From positions 2,046,001 through 2,110,000 of the forward strand of contig OX044364.1 of the NCBI GenBank assembly GCA_943846735.1: DNA of 64,000 nt. The letters run 5' to 3'. This stretch comes from CAJQLB01 sp905479065. Its GTDB lineage: Bacteria > Bacteroidota > Bacteroidia > Flavobacteriales > Flavobacteriaceae. A model generated the notes under the pieces. The model was not told where the DNA came from, did no database searches, and saw only the letters and a list, made by a program, of their open reading frames with translations. Below, piece by piece: positions 43,024-51,058 of the stretch. Every line of letters begins with the position of its first letter. Position 1 is the stretch's first letter. The translations under genes were made by a program, and so were the position numbers.

Positions 43024-43056
43024 GAAAGCTCTAAATCATTACAATTTAGAGCTTTC
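43024..43056 (+). terminator. Second terminator-like hairpin in the sucB-protease gap
   Basis: Perfect 13-nt arms GAAAGCTCTAAAT (43024-43036) and ATTTAGAGCTTTC (43044-43056) with a 7-nt loop, followed by TTAATT. It may be the true terminator of the sucAB operon or that of a lost small gene. Confidence 0.55.
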
Positions 43057-43234
43057 TTAATTCTCCCTAAGAACTAATTAATAGCACCACAAAGATATAT
43101 ATTTCAACGAAATTCACAATACGTAGTTCTACGTAAATTTAAATAAAAACATGAGTTTTTTTAATATTTGAAAATTGAGCAGCTAAGTTATTTTTGTATG
43201 GCCCATTGTTTAAAATTTGAATGTTACAATCAAA

Positions 43235-43672
43235 TCATGAGCTTTTAAGATAAAGGTATTTACTTTTATAATTAATGATTGCGTTTCCTTTTTTTAAAAT
43301 ATCCGAACCAATAATACCATGAATAGGTGTGCAATTTTGTTCATTTAAAGCATTATTTACATGTTTCAAATCAATAATAATAATCATGGTGTTAATGCAT
43401 GTCCATTGACCAATGCTGCAAGTATTTTTTGTAGATAGTTGCGTTTTTATATTAGAAGTTCCAGCACCGGTAGCATCAATTATGGAATTTTCAGAATGTA
43501 AATTAAACAGTTTTCTAGAATTAACATCGACACATGAATTTGATGCACCAGTATCCAAAATAAACATACCTTTTGTCTTGTTAATTTTTACAATTAATTT
43601 AAAATGATTCGTTGGTGTAATGTGAAGCTTGATTTTTGTGTACCCCTGATCAATCAACAGCGTATGTAACAT
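43235..43672 (-). CDS. Retropepsin-like aspartic protease
   Basis: A 145-residue protein of the bacterial single-domain aspartyl protease group (Asp_protease_2 type). The catalytic motif is Asp40-Thr-Gly-Ala in FILDTGASNSCVD, followed by the second hallmark HGIIGSDILKKGNAIINY. Like retroviral proteases it would need to dimerise. No signal peptide or membrane anchor is visible, so it is predicted cytoplasmic, which differs from the anchored members of the group. The substrate is unknown. It is a single gene, divergent from tatD with 49 bp between the starts. Confidence 0.85.
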   Translation of the reverse strand: MLHTLLIDQGYTKIKLHITPTNHFKLIVKINKTKGMFILDTGASNSCVDVNSRKLFNLHSENSIIDATGAGTSNIKTQLSTKNTCSIGQWTCINTMIIIIDLKHVNNALNEQNCTPIHGIIGSDILKKGNAIINYKSKYLYLKSS

Positions 43673-43721
43673 ATTTTTATTTTATTTTTCAAATATAACA
43701 ATCATACCTTACTTTAGCTTC

Positions 43722-44489
43722 ATGATTATTACCGATACGCATACCCATTTATATAGTGAAGCATTTGAGGACGATAGAGAAGAAATGATAGCTCGTGCTA
43801 TTAATGCAGGAATAACGAGATTCTTTATTCCTGCCATTGATTCAACTCACACTAGTGCGATGCTTAATCTTGAAAAATCTTATCCTAATCATGTATATTT
43901 AATGATGGGACTTCACCCAACATCCGTAAAATCAAATTATTTGGAGGAGTTAAGTCAGGTGGAAAAACTTCTTGATCAACGACCTTTTGTTGCTGTGGGA
44001 GAAATAGGAATTGATTTATATTGGGATAAGTCAACTCTTACTGCACAACAACATGCTTTTAAATATCAAATTCAATTAGCAAAAAAACATAGACTCCCAA
44101 TTGTGATACATTGCCGCGAAGCGTTTGAAGAAGTTTTTGATATTTTAGAAGACCAAAAGGGACCTGACCTTTTTGGTATATTTCATTGTTTTACAGGAAC
44201 ATTTGATCAAGCTGAGCGAGCAATATCTTATAATATGAAGCTTGGTATAGGCGGTGTTGTAACGTTTAAAAATGGAAAAATTAATCAATTTATTAATAAA
44301 ATTGATTTGAAGCATATTGTACTGGAAACGGACTCCCCTTATTTATCTCCAACTCCATACAGAGGAAAGCGTAACGAGAGCAGCTATCTTGTTGAGGTTT
44401 TAAATAAGTTATCAGAATTATACGGTTTAACTGTAGAAGAGATAGCCAAAATAACAACAAATAATTCAATTAAAGTTTTTAATATTTAG
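43722..44489 (+). CDS. TatD-family metal-dependent hydrolase
   Basis: A 255-residue TIM-barrel hydrolase. Metal-binding residues are visible in the N-terminal DTHTHLYSE, the Glu of VAVGEIGIDLYWD, the His of LPIVIHCREA and IFHCFTG, and the final Asp of LETDSPYLSPTP. Family members are 3'-5' exonucleases or D-aminoacyl-tRNA-deacylase-like enzymes, and some act in DNA quality control. Which applies here cannot be told. The next gene, asparaginase, starts 2 bp after the stop codon, so the two are co-transcribed. Confidence 0.93.
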   Translation: MIITDTHTHLYSEAFEDDREEMIARAINAGITRFFIPAIDSTHTSAMLNLEKSYPNHVYLMMGLHPTSVKSNYLEELSQVEKLLDQRPFVAVGEIGIDLYWDKSTLTAQQHAFKYQIQLAKKHRLPIVIHCREAFEEVFDILEDQKGPDLFGIFHCFTGTFDQAERAISYNMKLGIGGVVTFKNGKINQFINKIDLKHIVLETDSPYLSPTPYRGKRNESSYLVEVLNKLSELYGLTVEEIAKITTNNSIKVFNI

Positions 44490-44491
44490 CG

Positions 44492-45517
44492 ATGTATCAA
44501 TCCAATATACTTTTAATTTATACTGGTGGGACTATAGGGATGATAAAGAATCCAGAAACAGGAGCATTAAAATCATTTGATTTTGACAACTTACTGATTA
44601 AAATCCCAGAATTGAAGCTATTAGACTGTACGATAGAAACAGTTTCTTTTGAAGAGCCAATAGATTCTTCAAATATGAGTCCTCAATATTGGATTAAAAT
44701 CGCAGATATTATAGAGACTTATTATCATTCATGCGACGGTTTTGTTGTTTTACACGGTAGTGATACTATGAGTTACACGGCATCAGCTCTTAGTTTTATG
44801 TTAGAGAACTTGTCTAAACCTGTTATATTTACAGGATCACAATTACCTATTGGAGACTTGCGAACGGATGCAAAAGAGAACTTAATTACATCAATACAAG
44901 TTGCTTCGTTGCGTGATTATGATGGCCCTATCATTAAAGAGGTTGGACTTTATTTCGAATACAAACTTTACCGTGGGAATAGAACTACAAAAATAAATGC
45001 AGAGCATTTTGAAGCGTTTGCTTCTCTAAACTATCCAGAATTATTAGAGTCAGGAGTGCATTTAAAGATTAATAAAGATTTTTTAATCAAGCCGTCTAAT
45101 GCTTTTAAATTTAAAATCCATTCTCAACTGAACACCAACGTTTCTATCGTTAAATTATTTCCTGGAATCTCAGAAAAAATGCTTCAAGTTTTCTTATTGT
45201 GTTCTGATTTGGAAGGTGTTGTTTTAGAAACATACGGTGCAGGGAACACAACAACTCAACAATGGTTTATAGATTTATTGAGTAAGGTAATTCAAAAGGG
45301 GATTTACATAATCAATGTGACACAATGTTCTGGAGGGAGTGTTTTGATGGGACAATATGAAACGAGTGAAAAACTTCAAGAAATTGGGCTCATTTCAGCT
45401 GGAGATATGACAACAGAAGCTGCAATAACAAAACTTATGTATTTGTTGACGAAGAACCTATCGCCGGAATTATTTCGAACAAAATACGAGCAATCTCTTA
45501 GAGGAGAAATGTCTTAA
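44492..45517 (+). CDS. Type I L-asparaginase
   Basis: A 341-residue amidohydrolase converting L-asparagine to aspartate and ammonia. It lacks a signal peptide, as expected for a cytoplasmic type I enzyme. The two catalytic threonine motifs are present: IYTGGTIGMI at the N-terminus and VLHGSDTMSYTASAL near residue 88. The catalytic lysine lies in DLRTDAKENL and the later conserved segment is ETYGAGNTT. The gene is almost contiguous with tatD (2-bp gap). A tRNA-Ser gene follows. Confidence 0.94.
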   Translation: MYQSNILLIYTGGTIGMIKNPETGALKSFDFDNLLIKIPELKLLDCTIETVSFEEPIDSSNMSPQYWIKIADIIETYYHSCDGFVVLHGSDTMSYTASALSFMLENLSKPVIFTGSQLPIGDLRTDAKENLITSIQVASLRDYDGPIIKEVGLYFEYKLYRGNRTTKINAEHFEAFASLNYPELLESGVHLKINKDFLIKPSNAFKFKIHSQLNTNVSIVKLFPGISEKMLQVFLLCSDLEGVVLETYGAGNTTTQQWFIDLLSKVIQKGIYIINVTQCSGGSVLMGQYETSEKLQEIGLISAGDMTTEAAITKLMYLLTKNLSPELFRTKYEQSLRGEMS

Positions 45518-45587
45518 AATTAACATTCAAAGTTTTAACATTTAAAGTTTTTTTTGTTATTTGCCCGCTTGTAATAACAGAAATTAC

Positions 45588-45675
45588 AGAGAGGTGGCCG
45601 AGTGGTCGAAGGCGCACGCCTGGAAAGTGTGTATACGCCAAAAGCGTATCGAGGGTTCGAATCCCTTCCTCTCTG
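45588..45675 (+). tRNA. tRNA-Ser(GGA)
   Basis: An 88-nt class II tRNA. Acceptor arms AGAGAGG (45588-45594) and CCTCTCT (45668-45674) pair fully, with discriminator G at 45675. The D arm has GGCCGAGTGGTC. The anticodon stem CACGC/GTGTG encloses CTGGAAA with anticodon GGA at 45622-45624. A long variable arm (a GTATACGC...GCGTATC hairpin) marks serine identity. The T arm has GGTTCGAATCC. The CCA end is not encoded. It reads UCC and UCU codons. Confidence 0.97.
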
Positions 45676-45767
45676 CGAAAGTAAAGGAAATTTTTACTTT
45701 TATTTTAGGCATGAAAATTGTTGTGAAAAGGATAAGCAATTACTCATTAAGTGTCTTTGATTTTTAT

Positions 45768-45796
45768 TTGTTAATTGCAATTTTTTTATATCTTTA
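45768..45796 (+). promoter_or_regulatory. Promoter of the exbB operon
   Basis: TTG at 45768-45770 (within ATTTG) and TATCTTTA at 45789-45796 are 18 nt apart. The -7 box differs from TAnnTTTG at its last base. The start codon is 33 nt downstream. Confidence 0.45.
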
Positions 45797-45829
45797 ACAC
45801 TTTAACTAATAAAATTAAGATCGAGAACA

Positions 45830-46606
45830 ATGAAAAGATTATTTTCAATTCTAGCCATTGCATGTACTATGGCATTCGGAACCGCAAATGCAAGCACAAA
45901 TGCAAACACTAATTCATTTGTCAACACTATTGTAAGTTCAACTCAAGATGATGGAGCAATGGCTTCTGAAGAGGTTGGATTTCACCAAGAATTAAAAAAG
46001 AGATTTATTGAAGGGGGCCCAGGATTTATGGGTATTGTACTATTATGTTTAATTCTGGGGTTAGCAATTGCTATTGAAAGAATTATCTTTTTAAATTTAT
46101 CCACTACAAACTCAAAAAAGTTAGTCCAAGAAGTAGAAGACGCACTGTCTTCAAAGGGAGGTGTTGAGGCTGCTAAAGAAGTATGTAGAAACACCAAAGG
46201 ACCTGTTGCTTCTATTTTTTACCAAGGATTAGATAGAGTTGATGAAGATATTGATTCTGCTGAAAAAGCTGTCGTAGCTTATGGGGGTGTTCAAATGGGT
46301 CAATTAGAAAAAAATGTATCATGGGTGTCTTTATTTATAGCCTTAGCACCAATGCTCGGGTTTATGGGAACTGTTATTGGTATGATTGATGCTTTTGATA
46401 AGATTGAAGCAGCAGGAGACATGCAGCCATCACTTGTAGCGGGAGGTATTAAAATTGCCTTATTAACAACAGTATTCGGTTTAATTGTTGCAATTATACT
46501 TCAGATATTTTATAATTATATTATTGCAAAAATTGACAGCATAGTGAATGATATGGAAGATGCATCGATTTCATTGATGGATTTATTGGTAAGACATAAG
46601 AAGTAA
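45830..46606 (+). CDS. exbB: MotA/TolQ/ExbB proton channel family protein
   Basis: A 258-residue inner-membrane subunit of the proton-driven motor that energises TonB or Tol-like systems. An N-terminal signal-like segment (residues 1-25) is followed by a transmembrane helix (FMGIVLLCLILGLAIAIERI), a cytoplasmic loop, and two helices with conserved phrases (APMLGFMGTVIGMIDAFD and IALLTTVFGLIVAIILQIFYNY). The order exbB - small membrane protein - exbD - exbD is typical of Bacteroidetes. Likely clients here are the two TonB-dependent receptors in the window. Confidence 0.94.
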   Translation: MKRLFSILAIACTMAFGTANASTNANTNSFVNTIVSSTQDDGAMASEEVGFHQELKKRFIEGGPGFMGIVLLCLILGLAIAIERIIFLNLSTTNSKKLVQEVEDALSSKGGVEAAKEVCRNTKGPVASIFYQGLDRVDEDIDSAEKAVVAYGGVQMGQLEKNVSWVSLFIALAPMLGFMGTVIGMIDAFDKIEAAGDMQPSLVAGGIKIALLTTVFGLIVAIILQIFYNYIIAKIDSIVNDMEDASISLMDLLVRHKK

Positions 46607-46624
46607 TTTAAAACATAAATAATT

Positions 46625-47038
46625 ATGGGTTTTCATAAAATATTTAAAATCATTTCAATGGTTCTAGCACTTGTTGGAATACTTTTTGGGGTGATGATTA
46701 TAGCAGGCAATGATGGTCAAATAGATAACATGATGTTTGTAGCTTATGCAGTGTTATTTTTGGTAATTGCATCAGTTGTTGTGTTTACTGTATTAAACTT
46801 AGTGTCTCATAAAGAAGCGTTGATTGGCGCTTTGAAAGGAGTAGGATCATTTTTAGTACTAGCGTTAATATGTTATTTTGTTTTTGCTGAAGGCGTTGAA
46901 ACAGAATTAAGAGATGGCGAAATGCTATCAGCAAGTGACAGCAAATTAGTAGGTGCAGGTTTATACATGTTTTATGCTCTAGCGATAATAGCCAGTGGTA
47001 CAATGTTGTATACAGGGGTGAAAAAAATGATTAAATAA
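46625..47038 (+). CDS. Membrane protein between ExbB and ExbD
   Basis: A 137-residue protein with about four hydrophobic helices (starting near residues 8, 35, 70 and 110). No catalytic motif is visible. A protein of this size is usually found at this place in flavobacterial exbB-exbD clusters, so it probably belongs to the same energy-transducing complex. It starts 18 bp after exbB and ends 2 bp before the first exbD. Confidence 0.85.
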   Translation: MGFHKIFKIISMVLALVGILFGVMIIAGNDGQIDNMMFVAYAVLFLVIASVVVFTVLNLVSHKEALIGALKGVGSFLVLALICYFVFAEGVETELRDGEMLSASDSKLVGAGLYMFYALAIIASGTMLYTGVKKMIK

Positions 47039-47040
47039 CT

Positions 47041-47652
47041 ATGGCAAAAAGATCAGCACCAGAAGTCAATGCAGGCTCAATGGCCGACATCGCTTTTTTA
47101 TTGTTAATATTTTTCTTAGTAACAACAACTATGGAGAAGGATTCTGGAATTACCAGAAAATTACCTCCCATGGAAGAGTCTGAAGAGGATGTTATTATAA
47201 AGCAGAAAAATATCTTTACAGTATTAATTAATAACAAAGACCAATTGCTTGTTGAGGATGAAATCATGGAATTAGAAGATTTAAGAACTGCAGCTGTTGC
47301 ATTTTTGGATAATGGTGGAGATGGTTCTTGTGATTATTGTAATGGTGTGAGGGATGAAAGTTCTTCAGATAATCCTGACAAAGCAATTATTTCTTTGAAA
47401 AACCTCCGTGAAACATCTTATGCACAATACATTTCAGTTCAAAATGAACTTGTTGGTGCTTACAATGAGTTGAGAAACAAGAGAGCTCTTCAATTAGGGC
47501 CATCTTCTGGATTTAGAGATATGAATTTCATTGAAATGCAAAAAAAGTACAAGGACGTTAAATGGCCTGGAAATAAAACGAAGTTGAAGGAGGTTATCGA
47601 TAGAATAAAATTAGAGTATCCTCAAAAACTTTCAGAAGTACAAGAACAATAA
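47041..47652 (+). CDS. exbD: Biopolymer transporter ExbD, extended form
   Basis: A 203-residue ExbD-family protein: a short cytoplasmic N-terminus (EVNAGSMADIAFLLLIFFLV) with the proton-carrying Asp of the single transmembrane helix, then a periplasmic domain. The periplasmic part is longer than in E. coli ExbD (about 140 residues). It includes an insertion with two cysteines (GSCDYCNGVRDE) that could form a disulfide. Such an extension is common in Bacteroidetes as far as I recall. It is co-transcribed with exbB and the second exbD. Confidence 0.92.
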   Translation: MAKRSAPEVNAGSMADIAFLLLIFFLVTTTMEKDSGITRKLPPMEESEEDVIIKQKNIFTVLINNKDQLLVEDEIMELEDLRTAAVAFLDNGGDGSCDYCNGVRDESSSDNPDKAIISLKNLRETSYAQYISVQNELVGAYNELRNKRALQLGPSSGFRDMNFIEMQKKYKDVKWPGNKTKLKEVIDRIKLEYPQKLSEVQEQ

Positions 47653-47674
47653 TTTTTAAAAAGCATAAACAGTT

Positions 47675-48154
47675 ATGTCTAAGTTTAAAAAGAAAAAAGG
47701 AGGCGATTTGCCAGCAGTAAATACAGCATCATTACCAGACATTGTATTTATGCTGTTATTCTTTTTTATGGTTGCGACTGTAATGAGAGAAAACACCTTA
47801 AAGATTGAAAATAAATTACCTAACGCGGATCAAGTTGAAAAACTAGAGAAAAAAGATCTAGTCATGTATATTTATGCTGGTAAACCGAGTAGTAATTATA
47901 AAAAAATGGGTACGGAGGCTAGAATTCAATTAAATGATGATTTTGCTTCAGTTGATGAAATAGCTGCTTTTATCGCTTCGGAAAGAGCTTCTAAACGAGA
48001 AGAGTTAGTGCCATTTTTGACAACGTCTTTAAAAGTCGACAAAGAAGCTAACATGGGATTAGTAGGAGACATCAAGCAGGAGTTAAGAAAAGTAAATGCC
48101 TTGAAAATTAATTATGCTGCAATTCCAGGAGACGTTTCTAAAAACAATCAATAA
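47675..48154 (+). CDS. exbD: Biopolymer transporter ExbD, second copy
   Basis: A 159-residue ExbD-family protein with a basic N-terminus, the transmembrane helix motif VNTASLPDIVFMLLFFFMVATVM containing the conserved Asp, and a periplasmic domain. It is 22 bp after the first ExbD. Two different ExbD proteins per cluster are typical of the phylum and may form a heteromeric stator with ExbB. It ends the operon at the terminator at 48177-48206. Confidence 0.92.
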   Translation: MSKFKKKKGGDLPAVNTASLPDIVFMLLFFFMVATVMRENTLKIENKLPNADQVEKLEKKDLVMYIYAGKPSSNYKKMGTEARIQLNDDFASVDEIAAFIASERASKREELVPFLTTSLKVDKEANMGLVGDIKQELRKVNALKINYAAIPGDVSKNNQ

Positions 48155-48176
48155 TATCTTAATTTTATTAAATAAC

Positions 48177-48206
48177 AAGGGTATTCATTTATGAATGCCC
48201 TTTTTT
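48177..48206 (+). terminator. Rho-independent terminator of the exb operon
   Basis: AAGGGTATTCAT (48177-48188) pairs with ATGAATGCCCTT (with one G-U pair), followed by a run of T. It lies 23 bp after the second exbD. Confidence 0.85.
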
Positions 48207-48225
48207 ATTGTCATTTAAATTTATA

Positions 48226-48912
48226 ATGAGGAACCTTTTTATTTGTTTATGTTTGCTAACTAGTGTTAACATTATTTGGGCACAACAATCAGGTGATAAT
48301 ATGGAAGTAGACTCTCTCTATAGAGAAGATCAAATATATTTAAATATAACCTATAACATATTGAATGAGAAATCTTCTGGGATTTCTCAAAATGGATTTT
48401 CTGGAGGATTCAATTTGGGCTTTATTCGGGATTTACCAATAAATTTTAATAGAACTGTAGCACTTGGATTGGGAATGGGGTTGTCTGCAAACTCATTTAA
48501 TCAAAATTTAAAAATTTTCAGGGAGAATAACAACATAGAATTTGAAGTGGTTAGCGGTGGAAGTTTTGATATGAATAGGTTTGACCTTTATCAACTTGAA
48601 CTTCCTTTCGAAGTACGTTGGCGTACTTCTACTTTTGAAAGCTATAAGTTTTGGCGGATTTATGCAGGTTTTAAAATTGGTTATGTTTTTGCATCTAACT
48701 CAAAATTTAATTCAGTTGATGCGTCGTATAAAATTAAAATTGATGAAACTTTAAATAAATTCCAGTATGGTTTAACATGTAGTTTTGGTTATGACAATTG
48801 GAATTTAAATTTCTATTACCCTCTAAATAGTATTTTTAAAAATCAACGCTTAGATGGGGCTGCTCTTGAATTATCAACAATAAAAGCAGGCCTTATTTTT
48901 TATATTTTATAA
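48226..48912 (+). CDS. porT: PorT-family outer-membrane protein of type IX secretion
   Basis: A protein of 228 residues starting at MRNLFICLCLL. An earlier TTG at 48208 falls at the end of the terminator and is unlikely. A signal peptide ends near IIWAQ. The rest is a small beta barrel with typical strands (LNFYYPLNSIFKNQ, LELSTIKAGLIFYIL). Size and pattern fit PorT/SprT, which is required for T9SS secretion and gliding in the phylum. The call relies on overall resemblance and on the gene neighbourhood (exbD upstream, asnS/rpoN downstream), as I cannot run an alignment. Its cargo would include the T9SS-tagged proteins at 12.7, 26.9 and 28.8 kb. Confidence 0.68.
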   Translation: MRNLFICLCLLTSVNIIWAQQSGDNMEVDSLYREDQIYLNITYNILNEKSSGISQNGFSGGFNLGFIRDLPINFNRTVALGLGMGLSANSFNQNLKIFRENNNIEFEVVSGGSFDMNRFDLYQLELPFEVRWRTSTFESYKFWRIYAGFKIGYVFASNSKFNSVDASYKIKIDETLNKFQYGLTCSFGYDNWNLNFYYPLNSIFKNQRLDGAALELSTIKAGLIFYIL

Positions 48913-49512
48913 CCAATAGTTTATTAGTATTAGTTGTGGAATGAAGCCAATAAAAACGCCAACAAGCAATTCAGAAAATGTATGTGCTTTCATGTAAAGT
49001 CGTGATGTTGCGAGAGCACCGGTTATTACAAATAGCAGAGCAATTAAGGCAGTAATATCAATGTTCAAGTGCACCCCTGTTGCTATAAGATACATTAATA
49101 GGCCAGAGATAGCGATCATATGTATACTTGCTTTAAATTTTAAAAAAGCTAAAAATAAACATGCTACAGTGGAGAATAAAATCCCCGTAAAAAAGTAATA
49201 CAGTTCAGAAGAACTCTCAATTGGTGTGATATATCGGATAACTAATACGACAATTATGGCATTTAATATGAGGGGTACAATACGCTCTCTAGTGGTCTTT
49301 AAATGAATAGAATTTATAATTTTTAATTTCTGTAGGGCATAAGACAACGATAAAGGCAGAACAATTGTTAGTAAAAAAATAAGTAGTAAGACACTATAAT
49401 TATACGTTGTGTCGAATTGTTTAGGAGCTAAAAGAAAGTGCACATATGCGCCAAGGAAGGGTATCAGTATCGGGTGAAAAATATACGATATGCTTTTTAA
49501 AAAAAAGTTCAA
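48907..49512 (-). CDS. Polytopic membrane protein, PAP2-like tail
   Basis: A protein of about 201 residues with six or so transmembrane helices. The C-terminal part KFKASIHMIAISGL ... ATSRLYMKAHTFSELLVGVFIGF resembles the second half of PAP2-type phosphatases (the SxxxH and SRxxxxxHxxxD-like spacing is only partly kept). It is commonly annotated as hypothetical in flavobacteria. I favour the TTG start at 49512, one base after the rpoN stop codon. The ATG at 49587 would overlap rpoN by about 75 bases and add non-hydrophobic residues. It overlaps the end of porT by 6 bases. Confidence 0.75.
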   Translation of the reverse strand: MNFFLKSISYIFHPILIPFLGAYVHFLLAPKQFDTTYNYSVLLLIFLLTIVLPLSLSYALQKLKIINSIHLKTTRERIVPLILNAIIVVLVIRYITPIESSSELYYFFTGILFSTVACLFLAFLKFKASIHMIAISGLLMYLIATGVHLNIDITALIALLFVITGALATSRLYMKAHTFSELLVGVFIGFIPQLILINYWL

Positions 49513-49513
49513 G

Positions 49514-50968
49514 TCAAATTTGTTTACGCAATCTAGCAACAGGGATATCAAGTTGTTCGCGGTATTTTGCGACAGTACGTCTCGCAATAGGGTATCCTTT
49601 TTCTTTTAAGATACCTGCAAGTTTTTCGTCAGTTAAAGGCTTCTTTTTGCTTTCCTCGTCAATCACTGTCTCTAAAATTTTCTTTATTTCTCGGGTGGAA
49701 ACCTCTTCTCCTTGATCATTAGTCATGGATTCACTAAAAAACTCTTTAATTAACTTTGTTCCATATGGTGTGTCCACATATTTACTGTTGGCAACTCTAG
49801 ATATTGTTGAAACATCCATACCAATTTTATCAGCAATATCTTTTAGTATCATGGGTTTCAAGAGTCGCTCATCTCCAGATAAAAAATAAGCTTCCTGATA
49901 ATTCATAATGGCGTTCATGGTCACAAATAGTGTTTGCTGTCTTTGTTTTATGGCATCGATAAACCACTTTGCAGAATCTAGTTTTTGTTTTATGAAGAGA
50001 ACGGTGTCTTTTTGTGACTTTGATTTGTTTTTGGATTCTTTAAAACCTTTGAGCATATTATTGTATTCTCTTGACACATGCAGTTCTGGAGCATTTCGTC
50101 CATTAAGAGTCAAATGAAGAGCTCCCTCTGTAATTTTAATTGTAAAATCAGGGACAACATGCTCTATCATTCGAGTGTGACCTGCATATGAACTTCCTGG
50201 TTTTGGATTTAACCTCTCAATTTCAATAATGGCATCTTTTAGCTGTGATTCAGTGATATTGAATTTTTGAATTAATTTTTGAAAATGTTTCTTTGTGAAT
50301 TGATCAAATGCTTTATTTAGAATACTTATGGCTAATGTAATATTATTATTTTGACTTTTTCGTTGTAATTGAATCAATAAACATTCTTGTAAATGCCGTG
50401 CTCCAACACCCGCAGGATCAAGTTGATGAACAATTTTTAATACATGCTCTATTTTCACTTCATTTGTGTAAACATTTTGAGTAAAGGCTAAATCATCCAT
50501 AATATCACTAATGGAACGACGGATATAGCCACTTTCATCAACACTTCCAACTAAAAAGTCTGCAATTTGTTTTTCTTCATCATCTAAACGAAATGTGCTT
50601 AATTGATTTTTTAGAAATTGAGTAAATGAGGTTCCCGATGCAAAAGGGATGCTTTTTTCATCATCATCAGGGCTATAGTTGTTGGCTTGCATTCTGTAAT
50701 CTGGAATTTCGTCATCACTGAGATATTCATCTACATTAATATCATCTGTATTGATATTTTCATTGTCGTTAAAATCGTCAAAATCATCAATATTGTCATC
50801 TAAGTCGTTGGTGCTTTCTTTACCATTTTCTAAGGCTGGATTTTCTTCTAATTCTTGTTTAATTCTTTGCTCAAAAGCTTGAGTGGGAAGCTGGATAAGC
50901 TTCATCAATTGTATTTGTTGAGGCGATAGCTTTTGAGATAATTTGAATTGTAAATATTGCTTCAGCAT
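49514..50968 (-). CDS. rpoN: RNA polymerase sigma-54 factor
   Basis: A 484-residue alternative sigma factor. The Q-rich activator-interacting region I (LKQYLQFKLSQKLSPQQIQLMKLIQLPTQ) is followed by an acidic region II with many Asp/Asn (about 45-100), the core-binding domain, a helix-turn-helix (ADKIGMDVSTISRVANSKYV), and the RpoN box ARRTVAKYRE that recognises the -24 element. I start it at MLKQYL (50968). The longer frame from 51013 adds 15 hydrophobic, unrelated residues. It needs an enhancer-binding AAA+ activator, none of which is in this window. Confidence 0.96.
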   Translation of the reverse strand: MLKQYLQFKLSQKLSPQQIQLMKLIQLPTQAFEQRIKQELEENPALENGKESTNDLDDNIDDFDDFNDNENINTDDINVDEYLSDDEIPDYRMQANNYSPDDDEKSIPFASGTSFTQFLKNQLSTFRLDDEEKQIADFLVGSVDESGYIRRSISDIMDDLAFTQNVYTNEVKIEHVLKIVHQLDPAGVGARHLQECLLIQLQRKSQNNNITLAISILNKAFDQFTKKHFQKLIQKFNITESQLKDAIIEIERLNPKPGSSYAGHTRMIEHVVPDFTIKITEGALHLTLNGRNAPELHVSREYNNMLKGFKESKNKSKSQKDTVLFIKQKLDSAKWFIDAIKQRQQTLFVTMNAIMNYQEAYFLSGDERLLKPMILKDIADKIGMDVSTISRVANSKYVDTPYGTKLIKEFFSESMTNDQGEEVSTREIKKILETVIDEESKKKPLTDEKLAGILKEKGYPIARRTVAKYREQLDIPVARLRKQI

Positions 50969-51058
50969 TATTGTGAATGGGTTTTTATAAAAATAAAAAA
51001 AAACAATCAACATTTATATCAAACGAGGATTGTTTTAGCTTTCTTATGATAAAGTTAT

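Larger units (their letters stand above)
42865..43234. other. 370-bp gap with two hairpins
   Basis: Between sucB and the convergent protease gene. It holds hairpins at 42884-42920 and 43024-43056. Between them is an ATG-less reading frame resembling a short lipoprotein signal peptide (ALLLIVSCLSDY, then stop). The remainder (43057-43234) shows nothing I can interpret. Confidence 0.6.

Noticed and set aside
46785..47267. Minus-strand ORFs inside the exbB-exbD cluster and many other antisense frames of 60-100 codons through the window
   Set aside because: They lie opposite well-supported genes, lack family motifs, and have the composition of shadow frames.
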